From DATDRS01 sp035291605 (GTDB taxonomy: Bacteria; Chloroflexota; Anaerolineae; Anaerolineales; UBA6663): a stretch of 6,675 nucleotides of DNA. The stretch spans positions 1-6,675 of the forward strand of contig DATDRS010000371.1 in assembly GCA_035291605.1 (NCBI GenBank), in the 5' to 3' direction. Both the position numbers and the translations under genes were made by a program. This document shows positions 1-5,836 of the stretch, piece after piece (position 1 is the first letter of the stretch; each line of letters starts with the position of its first letter). The notes beneath the pieces were generated by a model. It was given only the letters and a program-made list of their open reading frames with translations. It did no database searches and was not told the origin of the DNA.

Positions 1-204
1 GCCATAGTGAACCGGGATGGCTCGGCTGCCTAAAAGAAGTTGAAAAGTCCAGGCGCTCATCTGGGCAAGTTCACGCGCTTTGCCGAAAGATAGCCGGCCT
101 TGTTGGAACAGATGGATGGCTAATTCGCGCCGTATTTCTTCCGGCGTCATTCGCGCCGCGCGCAGCACTTCACGGGGAATTGAAATTGAGACAAGGGCGT
201 CCAT
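1..204 (-). CDS. UPF0175 family protein, antitoxin-like (partial, C-terminus outside window)
   Basis: The frame reads MDALVSISIPREVLRAARMT and continues with a PEEIRRELAIHLFQQGRLSF segment, a KARELAQMS helix and AIPVHYG at the window edge. This is the usual order in UPF0175 proteins: an N-terminal strand, a helix ending in 'LA..L.QQGRLS.GKA.ELA', then 'W.F..LL..R.IPVHY'. UPF0175 members are small DNA-binding-type proteins, often the antitoxin partner of a PIN-domain (DUF3368-type) toxin encoded immediately downstream. That partner would lie beyond position 1 and cannot be seen. Two in-frame ATGs exist, at 210 and 204. A GAGGA Shine-Dalgarno at 213-217 is 2 bases from the first and 8 from the second, so I chose 204; starting at 210 would add MP. 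About 68 residues are visible, and family members are roughly 80-95 residues, so only the tail is missing. The family call is by motif recognition; the toxin partner is inferred. Confidence 0.82.
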   Translation of the reverse strand, partial: MDALVSISIPREVLRAARMTPEEIRRELAIHLFQQGRLSFGKARELAQMSAWTFQLLLGSRAIPVHYG

Positions 205-212
205 TGGCATCT

Positions 213-217
213 TCCTC
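213..217 (-). promoter_or_regulatory. Ribosome binding site deciding the UPF0175 start
   Basis: On the minus strand this reads GAGGA. Its 8-base distance to the ATG at 204 is normal, whereas the ATG at 210 would leave only 2 bases. It therefore favours the shorter form. Confidence 0.5.
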
Positions 218-481
218 GAAATATCAACTGAGCGTAAAAGGGAGCGTCTCTATTTTACCCCTTTATCCCCTTCTGGTCTCGGCCCAATAAGTCACAAATC
301 TAAATCAGCAATAGTCAGTGTGCTGATAGGCTGGCTGGGGGGGGTAAGGATATGGTGGGTCATCTCGGCCTTCCTGCGCGACGCCAAGCGTCATCTTCCA
401 GAAACCAGTGGGGCCTTTCGGCTCTGGGGCCTGACTCAATGATACCAGAAGTGATGTCTCCGTTGTAATAATACTGAGACC

Positions 482-2422
482 TCATCGCTTTCCATAGCAA
501 GTGCCAAATACGCCAGCTGGCGACCAGAATGTCCAGTTTCCTTCTACGATGACCTGTTCGCGCATATACACAACGCCATCCAATGCGATAGTAACTTCCC
601 AAACGCCGGAGTGCAAACCATCTGGCTCAGATAATGTCACATTGTCTATTCCTGTTGCTGGACCAGGCCATGTGCAATCATACCGAACCCATTCTTGGCC
701 AGTCATAGTCCAGGCGCGAACATAATGGGTTCCCACAGGAACGTTTTCATACCTCCACTGTAAATGAAGCTTTGTGATGCGTTCCGGAAAAGCACGAGTT
801 GAATTTGTTCCATCACAGGGCCTTGCACAGGCCATGAAGGCGTAGAATCTGGGCGTTAGAGTTAAAGTTGTTGTGGGGAGGACAAGCGCAGGTAAAGGTG
901 TAGCCACTGAAGTAAGGTTCGAGCGACATTCTTCCAGCCTATCTTCCCAGATCCACCCTAGGCTGTTGCCGCTTTGGACCAGGCTCACTTCCCACCACCA
1001 GCCTGAGTAGTCGATATCTGACCGAACACGACCCCATCTTGGGCCGCCGATGATATAGAGGGCAATCCCAGCAGGCAGTGCTTTTGCAGATGATGCTCTT
1101 GTCACATCGGGTTGTGACCAGGGACGAGTATTCTCAAGAGCATGAACTGCTTGTCCGTTGCTAAGTTGGCAGGCTATGTCTCCCGTGTTGCTGACGAAAG
1201 GGGTAGCCAAGCTGGTAGTGCTTGGCACAGTTGTTGGTGTCGGCGGCATGGAGGTTGCAGTTGGAGGCATCGAGGTTTCGGTCGCTGTCGGCAGTAAAGA
1301 TGTGAAGCCCAGTGTTGGCCTCTGTATAGATACAGCAGCGAGGGCGGCGGCCGTCTGCGTAGCTGCACGATTGGCGAGCAGTCCTCCGCCGAACACTGAC
1401 GCCAAGCTGATCAGCGCGACGAGCATGAGCAATCCCACCGCTACCAAAATCCAAATCGGCAACGCGACCTTCGGTTTGACAACTGGCTGAGGCGCTCCCG
1501 CCTGCGCCGCCTCAACCGGCGCAACTGTGGCTTTGGATTGTACCGCCTCCTCCGCAAAAGTAGAGACAGTCTCGGCAGGCGCGCTAGGGAGTTGCGCTGT
1601 CTCCGGTATTGCCGCTTGCAGTGCGCGCACCATCTCGCCTGCCGTCGCAAAGCGGTCTTCAGGGTTTTTGGTCAGCGCCTTCAAAATCACGCGCTCGACG
1701 ACCTCGGGGATGGCAGGGTTGATCGTGCTCGGCGGCGGCAGGGGGTCGCTAATGTGCTTGATCATCACCGCCATCGGCGTCTCGGCCTGATAGGGCGCCC
1801 GCCCGGTCGCCATTTCGTACAGGATCACCCCCAGCGAATAGACGTCGCTCCGCGCGTCCAACGTCTGTCCCATTCCTTGCTCGGGCGACATGTAGGCGGG
1901 CGTGCCCATGATCGCGCCCGAAGTCGTCAGATGCAGCGACCCTTCCATGATCTTCGCCAACCCGAAGTCAGTCAGCAAGCAGTTGCCGCTTTCATCCATC
2001 AGCACGTTGCTCGGTTTTACGTCGCGGTGAATCAAGCCGTGCGCGTGGGCGTAGTCGAGCGCGCCGCCGATCTGTGAAATGGCAGCGCGGATTTGCGTCC
2101 AGGGGAGCGGCGCGCCAATCAGGAGATCGGTAAGCGTACCGCTCTGGATGAACGGCATGACGAGATAGGTGTAGCCGTCGGCTTCGCCGAAGTCGTGCAC
2201 CGGGAGGATATGGGGATGCTGGAGTTTGGCGATGACTTTGGCTTCTTGCTGGAAGCGGGCGACGAACAGGGGATCGCTGGCGAAGTGGCGCGGCAGAATC
2301 TTGAGCGCGACGTAGCGGTCCATGGCGGGGTGGTAGGCTTTATACACCGCCGCCATGCCGCCCTCGCCCAGCGGCGCGATGACTTGATACGAGCCGAGTT
2401 GTTTGCCGGTGAGGTCTTCCAT
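482..2422 (-). CDS. Membrane-anchored Ser/Thr protein kinase, PknB type, with extracellular sensor-like region
   Basis: This is a 646-residue receptor-like Hanks-type kinase, predicted to phosphorylate Ser/Thr on cytoplasmic partners in response to an envelope signal. The catalytic domain spans about residues 12-268. It has the glycine loop GEGGMA (19-24), VALK with Lys41, helix-C Glu60, HRDVKPSN (Asp134, Asn139), DFG (152-154), GTPAYMSPE ending in Glu181, DVYSLGV and the late Arg257. It is an RD kinase with Ser/Thr in the activation loop, so autophosphorylation control is likely. All catalytic residues are present. An Ala/Pro-rich juxtamembrane stretch (about 270-318) leads to one transmembrane helix (about 321-343), then a Thr/Pro linker (about 377-409). 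The outside part has two modules: an SH3-like one with WWWEV (about 415-500) and a beta-rich C-terminal one (about 525-646). Cysteines 418, 499, 532, 536, 583 and 642 are all extracellular and even in number. ATG at 2422 is preferred because GAGGA lies 5 bases upstream; a TTG at 2434 would overlap that site. It is transcribed divergently from the phosphatase-like gene. The ligand is unknown. Confidence 0.95.
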   Translation of the reverse strand: MEDLTGKQLGSYQVIAPLGEGGMAAVYKAYHPAMDRYVALKILPRHFASDPLFVARFQQEAKVIAKLQHPHILPVHDFGEADGYTYLVMPFIQSGTLTDLLIGAPLPWTQIRAAISQIGGALDYAHAHGLIHRDVKPSNVLMDESGNCLLTDFGLAKIMEGSLHLTTSGAIMGTPAYMSPEQGMGQTLDARSDVYSLGVILYEMATGRAPYQAETPMAVMIKHISDPLPPPSTINPAIPEVVERVILKALTKNPEDRFATAGEMVRALQAAIPETAQLPSAPAETVSTFAEEAVQSKATVAPVEAAQAGAPQPVVKPKVALPIWILVAVGLLMLVALISLASVFGGGLLANRAATQTAAALAAVSIQRPTLGFTSLLPTATETSMPPTATSMPPTPTTVPSTTSLATPFVSNTGDIACQLSNGQAVHALENTRPWSQPDVTRASSAKALPAGIALYIIGGPRWGRVRSDIDYSGWWWEVSLVQSGNSLGWIWEDRLEECRSNLTSVATPLPALVLPTTTLTLTPRFYAFMACARPCDGTNSTRAFPERITKLHLQWRYENVPVGTHYVRAWTMTGQEWVRYDCTWPGPATGIDNVTLSEPDGLHSGVWEVTIALDGVVYMREQVIVEGNWTFWSPAGVFGTCYGKR

Positions 2423-2427
2423 GTCAT

Positions 2428-2432
2428 TCCTC
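2428..2432 (-). promoter_or_regulatory. Ribosome binding site of the kinase gene
   Basis: The minus strand reads GAGGA, 5 bases before the ATG at 2422. The alternative TTG start at 2434 lies just upstream of this site and has no comparable site of its own, so the kinase starts at MEDLTGKQLG. Confidence 0.6.
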
Positions 2433-2486
2433 AATCAACCCCTGCCATGTTGCGCCTGTAGCCGGAATCCTTGCGGAGCCGCTACC

Positions 2487-2515
2487 AGTATAGCCCCGCT
2501 TTCGCCTCGCTCCAA
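2487..2515 (-). promoter_or_regulatory. Candidate sigma-70-like promoter for the kinase gene
   Basis: On the minus strand, TTGGAG (2510-2515) is followed after exactly 17 bases by TATACT (2487-2492). The -10 hexamer is 5/6 to TATAAT; the -35 is weak beyond its TTG. It sits about 65 bases upstream of the kinase ATG, leaving a short leader. Support is sequence resemblance only. Confidence 0.35.
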
Positions 2516-2524
2516 GACTTGTTA

Positions 2525-2530
2525 TATACT
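2525..2530 (+). promoter_or_regulatory. Possible -10 element for the plus-strand cluster
   Basis: TATACT lies about 78 bases before the ATG at 2608, in an AT-rich patch (GTTATATACT) within otherwise GC-rich DNA. The best partner 18 bases upstream, TTCGCC at 2501-2506, is a poor -35. I list it because the divergent gene pair needs a plus-strand promoter in this 185-base gap and no better candidate is visible. Confidence 0.2.
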
Positions 2531-2570
2531 CCCATTGCCTCCGAAGTCGGAGAAGGCTAATCCGTTTTGC

Positions 2571-2605
2571 CATCCGCCATCTGCTATCCGCCATTCGCTA
2601 TTGGC
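2571..2605 (+). repeat. Five tandem degenerate heptamers (consensus YATYCGC)
   Basis: Consecutive 7-base units read CATCCGC, CATCTGC, TATCCGC, CATTCGC and TATTGGC, preceded by a weaker GTTTTGC at 2564-2570. The array ends 2 bases before the ATG of the phosphatase-like gene and fills the place where a Shine-Dalgarno would be expected; none is seen. Short heptamer arrays of this kind are known in intergenic DNA of several bacterial groups. A role here is unknown. Confidence 0.65.
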
Positions 2606-2607
2606 TA

Positions 2608-3048
2608 ATGACCTGGGCCACCGATCACATCTTCGCCGCGGGAGGGGATTTTGTGCTGGACGGCTGGCGCGAGTTTCAGAGCCAGACCGGGGTCAGCGCG
2701 GTCGTCGTGGTTTCGACTGAGGGCCTGGGGCCGTTTAGTGACCCTCTGCCGTGGGCGACGCTTTGGCTTCCGGTGGAAGATGAGGGCCAATACACGCTCG
2801 ATCATCTCACGCTGGGGACGCAGTTCATACAAACGGCGCTCGCCGCCGGGCGCAAGGTGCTGCTCTACGCCCCCAAGGGGGTCCACCGCACCCGCCCGCT
2901 CGTCGCCGCGCATCTCATCGCCAGGGGCAAATCGGTGGCGCGCGTCGTCCGCGAGATGGAGCAGAAACCCTGGCTGCCGCCTTACAAAGGCGATGCAGCG
3001 TTGCTCGAGCAATTCAGTTCATCCCTCAGTGAGCGGATGCGGGATTGA
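2608..3048 (+). CDS. Dual-specificity phosphatase-like protein with the catalytic Cys replaced (predicted pseudophosphatase)
   Basis: The 146-residue protein follows the bacterial DSP/PTP-like pattern. It has an N-terminal 'TDHIFAAGG' strand region, VSAVVVVST (29-37), WLPVEDEG (53-60) with Asp58 where the general acid would sit, and KVLLYAPKGVHRTRPLVAAH (83-102) in place of the P-loop. Active members read 'V.VHC..G..RS..LVAAYL'. Here Tyr87-Ala88 stand where His-Cys are expected, while Gly91, Arg94 and Thr95 are kept. Without the nucleophilic Cys it should not hydrolyse phosphoesters. It may bind phospho-ligands or act as a scaffold, but that is inference. No signal peptide or membrane helix is seen, so it is cytoplasmic. 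The ATG has no visible Shine-Dalgarno and is preceded by heptamer repeats. The start fits the family's N-terminus, but a non-ATG start upstream or leaderless translation is possible. It is divergent from the kinase and followed by the DUF429 gene. The fold call is by motif and would be checked by a profile search. Confidence 0.7.
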   Translation: MTWATDHIFAAGGDFVLDGWREFQSQTGVSAVVVVSTEGLGPFSDPLPWATLWLPVEDEGQYTLDHLTLGTQFIQTALAAGRKVLLYAPKGVHRTRPLVAAHLIARGKSVARVVREMEQKPWLPPYKGDAALLEQFSSSLSERMRD

Positions 3049-3075
3049 GAGATCATCTCTTGGTCGCATCCGCTT
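3031..3075 (+). other. Long intergenic stem-loop over the pseudophosphatase stop codon
   Basis: GCGGATGCG (3033-3041) is the exact reverse complement of CGCATCCGC (3065-3073). The stem extends outward by A-U and G-U. Inside it, AGAGAT (3048-3053) pairs with ATCTCT (3055-3060), joined by A-U and G-U pairs and a small GG bulge. No T-run follows on either strand, so it is not a classical intrinsic terminator. It could be a processing, stability or partial-termination element between two cistrons. Confidence 0.55.
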
Positions 3076-3093
3076 CATCCGTTGAGAAAAACA

Positions 3094-3098
3094 AGAGG
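3094..3098 (+). promoter_or_regulatory. Ribosome binding site deciding the DUF429 start
   Basis: AGAGG lies 8 bases before the ATG at 3107. An in-frame GTG at 3098 overlaps this site and is therefore unlikely to be the start. Confidence 0.6.
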
Positions 3099-3106
3099 TG
3101 GTTGCT

Positions 3107-3877
3107 ATGGACACTGTCTACATCGGCATTGACCCGACGGCCGGAAGCCGCCCGATTGATTATGTGGTGATTGACGGCGGCCTGCACTTTGTCGCGCGCG
3201 GCCTCGGCAAGGTTGACCAGGTGCTTGAAGTCGTTCGGTCGTATCCCTCGGCCGTCGTCGCCGTGGATGCGCCGCAAAGCCCGAACGCCGGACTGATGGC
3301 CGACCCCGCGCGCCGCGAGAGTTATGGCCTGCCCACAAACACCAAAACCTGGGCGGACTTCAAAGTTTGTGAGTACGAGCTGCGCCGGAGGGGCATCCGG
3401 CTGTACCGCACCCCCGGCGAGGTCGAGGCCGCGCCCAAGTGGATGCAGTTGGGGTTCCGATTATACGAGGCCCTCAAAGCCGACGGCTACAGAACTTATC
3501 AGCCTTACTCCGACGCGCCCCAGCAAGTGCTCGAAGTCCACCCGCACGCCTCCTACGCCGTCCTGCTCGGCCATATCCCCTTTCTGAAGGACTCGCTCGA
3601 AGGGCGCATGCAACGGCAGTTGGTGCTCTTCAACGAAGGCCTCGACGTCCCCGACCCGATGGACTGCTTCGAGGAAATCACGCGCCATCATCTGCTGGAA
3701 GGCACGCTCACCCTTCCCGGCCTTCTCACGCACGACGAGCTCGACGCGCTTATCTCCGCCTACACGGCCTGCCTCGCCGCGCTCCACCCGGAGCGCATCA
3801 CCCTCGCCGGCGATCCCGCCGAAGGCCAGATCGTCGTGCCTGTCGCGCCCGCCGACTTCAAAGCAGTCTACCGCTGA
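3107..3877 (+). CDS. DUF429 family protein (predicted RNase H-fold nuclease-like)
   Basis: The 256-residue protein matches the DUF429 pattern. It opens with YIGIDPTAGS (Asp9), followed by a second strand 'DYVVIDGG'. It then has VVAVDAPQSP (Asp54), an EVHPHASYAVLLG segment (Glu144, His146) and DELDALISAYTACL near the end (Asp213). These four acidic positions match the expected metal-binding set of an RNase H-like fold, but the biochemical activity of the family is poorly defined. Between them lie a charged region with 'PTNTKTWADFKVCEYELRRR' and a 'YRTPGEVEAAPKWMQLGF' stretch. No signal peptide or membrane segment is seen, so it is cytoplasmic. Length is normal for the family. The start is set by AGAGG at 3094-3098. 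It follows the phosphatase-like gene after 58 bases containing a stem-loop. It precedes the hydrolase by a single base, so coupling with that gene is likely. The substrate is unknown. Confidence 0.85.
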   Translation: MDTVYIGIDPTAGSRPIDYVVIDGGLHFVARGLGKVDQVLEVVRSYPSAVVAVDAPQSPNAGLMADPARRESYGLPTNTKTWADFKVCEYELRRRGIRLYRTPGEVEAAPKWMQLGFRLYEALKADGYRTYQPYSDAPQQVLEVHPHASYAVLLGHIPFLKDSLEGRMQRQLVLFNEGLDVPDPMDCFEEITRHHLLEGTLTLPGLLTHDELDALISAYTACLAALHPERITLAGDPAEGQIVVPVAPADFKAVYR

Positions 3878-3878
3878 C

Positions 3879-4676
3879 ATGCCCTTCGCCTCCGTCAATG
3901 GCATCCATCTGCGCTATGACGTGGCGGGCCGGGCCGCGCCGCGCTCGCCCCCCGTCGTGTTCCTCCACGGCCTCGGCTCGTCGGCGGCGGATTGGGCGCT
4001 GCAAGTTCCTGTTTTTGCAGAACGCTATCGCGTCATCACGCTCGATTTGCGGGCGCATGGAGAATCCACTGACTCGACCGGGCGCTTCACCGTCGAGCAG
4101 ATGGCCGACGACGTTGGCGGGCTGCTCGCCCAACTGAACGAACCGCCGGCCCACGTGGTCGCGCTGTCGCTCGGCGGCTGCGTGGCCCTCGCGTTGGCCC
4201 TCCACCATCCGGCGCGCGTCCGGTCGCTCACCCTCGTCAACGCTTTCGCCAAATACACGCCCGTCGGCCTGCGCGGCGCGCTGCGGTCGCTGAGGCGTAT
4301 GTGGCTGCTCTGGTTCGCGCCCATGTCCAGCGTCGCCGACTTCGTCGCGCGCGGCCTGTTCCCCAAACCCGAACAGCGCCCCTATTACGAGGCCGCCGTC
4401 GCCAGCCTGAGCAAAAACCGCCGGAGCACTTACTTCGCTTCCATCCGCGCTATCCTCGCGTTCAACGCGCTGGACCAGCTCCATGCGATCCGGCAGCCGA
4501 CCCTCATCGTCGCTGGAGATCGTGACCAGACGGTTCCCAGGTCAGCGCAAACGGCTTTGCACCGCGCCATCCCCGGCTCGCGCCTCCTCGTCGCCCCCGA
4601 CTCCGGCCACGCCACGCCATACGACCAGGCCGAACTCTTTAACCGCGCCGTGCTCGAATTCATCGCCGCCTACTGA
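3879..4676 (+). CDS. Alpha/beta fold hydrolase
   Basis: This 265-residue protein is a typical single-domain alpha/beta hydrolase that uses a Ser-Asp-His triad. Visible landmarks are VVFLHGLGSS (26-35, oxyanion-hole HG), VITLDLRAHGES (52-63), the nucleophile elbow ALSLGG with Ser97, the helical cap (about 125-190), LIVAGDRDQTVP (209-220) with Asp216 as the likely acid, and DSGHATPYD with His244. All triad positions are intact. The elbow is A-L-S-L-G rather than the commoner G-H-S-M-G. There is no signal peptide, so it is probably cytoplasmic. Its ATG follows the DUF429 stop by one base (TGA-C-ATG), with no strong Shine-Dalgarno of its own visible, so translation by re-initiation is likely. The family includes esterases, lactonases, C-C hydrolases and haloperoxidase-like enzymes. 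Sequence alone does not choose a substrate. It is convergent with the FecR gene 86 bases on. Confidence 0.93.
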   Translation: MPFASVNGIHLRYDVAGRAAPRSPPVVFLHGLGSSAADWALQVPVFAERYRVITLDLRAHGESTDSTGRFTVEQMADDVGGLLAQLNEPPAHVVALSLGGCVALALALHHPARVRSLTLVNAFAKYTPVGLRGALRSLRRMWLLWFAPMSSVADFVARGLFPKPEQRPYYEAAVASLSKNRRSTYFASIRAILAFNALDQLHAIRQPTLIVAGDRDQTVPRSAQTALHRAIPGSRLLVAPDSGHATPYDQAELFNRAVLEFIAAY

Positions 4677-4762
4677 GACGGCTCTGCCGGGGCAGGCGCA
4701 GCCCTGGCTCGAGAGCGGCAGGCCACATCTTACCCATCAGGATCAATAGGTGATCTCGCACA

Positions 4763-5836
4763 TCACGGCGGCGGTGTCTCCTTCGGCTCCAGCGTGCGCG
4801 TCGGGTTAGACGTGGGGGGAGCCTCCGTCTCAGTGGGCGGCACAGGGCTGGGTGGTGGAGCCGTGTCCGATGGCGGAATGCCCGTAGGCGGTTCGGTAGG
4901 CGGCGCGGGGGTGGGCTGGGGAGGCGGCCCATCCCCGCCGCCGCCCGATGGTGGTGGTGACGGCGGCGCCGACGTGTTGGTGGGCGGCGGCGGCGTGGAT
5001 GTGGCCGTGGCAGGCGGCACAGTGGTCCTCGCCGGCGGGCGCGTACTCGTCGGGGAGGGTGTGGGGGAGGCAGGAATGAGGGTGGCGCTGGGGGGCGGTC
5101 GGATAGTTGGCAAGGGGGTCCACGTCGAGGTGGCTGTGGGCGACGGAGGCTGGCTGGGCGCGGCGGTCAGCGTGGCGACCAGGGTGATGCTCTCTGGGCT
5201 TTCGGCGAGAAAATCGGCCACCGCGGTTTCCGGGAGATCCGATTGGGTCGCCGTGGTGCCGTAATCGGCGAGGACAAGCTGTTGCATAGCGCCCAGGGGG
5301 CGATTAAACATCCCATTCTTGACGTAGCAGGAACCCGCCAGACATTTGACGATTAAGGCACTGTCCCCCGCATTGGTCGGACTGCGTGCGTATTCGATCA
5401 TGGCGTAAGAGCCGAGGACGGTGACATTGCCGAGCGGATTCTCGACTTCGAGCGAGCCTCCGGCGAGGCTGACCAGGATTGCGCCGGTGACCAGTTGGAG
5501 AGTGATGAAAACGCCGTCCTTGGCCGTGAATTTTTCCAGAGTGACGATGGTTTGGGGAGAGAGGCGGATGAGAGTGCGCCGATCGAAATTGATTCTGACC
5601 TTGGATTGGTCGCCCGTCGCAATGGTGCTGCCCACGACCACGCCATAGCCCTCGGTCGCCGGAGTCATCGCGGCGTCGGTGGAAGGGCGCGCCAGGACGA
5701 CGTTCACAACATCGCCCAGGACAGCCGCAGTGGGCACGGGGGTGGGCGTGCTCCGAGGGCCGCACGCCGCCAGCAGGCTGAGGGCCAGGCTGAGGCTGAC
5801 TGCCATGAATTGTCGGAGCCGACAGCGCGTCGTCAT
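4763..5836 (-). CDS. FecR-domain lipoprotein with long Pro/Thr-rich C-terminal tail
   Basis: The 357-residue protein starts with a lipoprotein signal: MTTRCRLRQF, a hydrophobic run, then LLAAC with Cys25 as the lipidation site. It is therefore predicted to be anchored on the outer face of the membrane. A FecR-type beta domain covers about residues 61-150. Its landmarks are VGSTIATGDQSKVRINFDRR, TLIRLSPQTIVTLEKF, a TGAILVSL strand, and ENPLGNVTVLGSYAMIEY. A further strand pair follows with Cys165 and Cys170 (VKCLAGSCYV). From about 226 to the end, 132 residues are low-complexity Pro/Thr/Ser with a short GGGG patch at 298-301, probably a wall- or surface-spanning stalk; no domain follows it. 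FecR domains are classically partners of an ECF sigma factor, but no sigma gene is seen here and this protein lacks a cytoplasmic part, so it is likely structural or ligand-binding. GGAGG at 5842-5846 is 5 bases from the ATG. The start overlaps the stop of the P-domain gene. Confidence 0.88.
   Translation of the reverse strand: MTTRCRLRQFMAVSLSLALSLLAACGPRSTPTPVPTAAVLGDVVNVVLARPSTDAAMTPATEGYGVVVGSTIATGDQSKVRINFDRRTLIRLSPQTIVTLEKFTAKDGVFITLQLVTGAILVSLAGGSLEVENPLGNVTVLGSYAMIEYARSPTNAGDSALIVKCLAGSCYVKNGMFNRPLGAMQQLVLADYGTTATQSDLPETAVADFLAESPESITLVATLTAAPSQPPSPTATSTWTPLPTIRPPPSATLIPASPTPSPTSTRPPARTTVPPATATSTPPPPTNTSAPPSPPPSGGGGDGPPPQPTPAPPTEPPTGIPPSDTAPPPSPVPPTETEAPPTSNPTRTLEPKETPPP
4766..5161 (-). 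repeat. Low-complexity Pro/Thr coding segment of the FecR lipoprotein
   Basis: This encodes residues 226-357 of the FecR lipoprotein. Almost all residues are Pro, Thr, Ser, Ala or Gly, making the coding strand very C-rich. Its complement has long open frames of Val/Gly repeats that are not genes. Confidence 0.8.

Noticed and set aside
252..257. TAAAAT on the minus strand as a -10 element for the UPF0175 gene
   Set aside because: No acceptable -35 hexamer is found at 16-18 bases upstream.
380..392. GACGC-CAA-GCGTC inverted repeat downstream of the kinase stop
   Set aside because: The stem is short, about 90 bases past the stop, with no T-run; not supportable as the kinase terminator.
80..442. 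Plus-strand open frame of 120 codons across the kinase/UPF0175 gap
   Set aside because: It overlaps the UPF0175 gene antisense, shows no recognisable motif, and has no good ribosome site.
1538..2461. Long plus-strand frames antisense to the kinase domain
   Set aside because: They lie opposite well-conserved kinase motifs and have His/Arg-rich compositions typical of shadow frames in GC-rich genes.
3439..4137. Plus-strand 232-codon frame overlapping DUF429 and the hydrolase
   Set aside because: It is very Arg/Pro/Ala-rich, out of frame with two well-supported genes, and has no motif of its own.
4741..4755. GATCA-ATAGG-TGATC inverted repeat between the convergent hydrolase and FecR genes
   Set aside because: It has only five base pairs and no T-tract on either strand, too weak to call a bidirectional terminator.
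4794..5264. Plus-strand Val/Gly-repeat open frame of 156 codons
   Set aside because: It is the complement of the Pro/Thr-rich tail of the FecR lipoprotein; repeat composition alone keeps it open.
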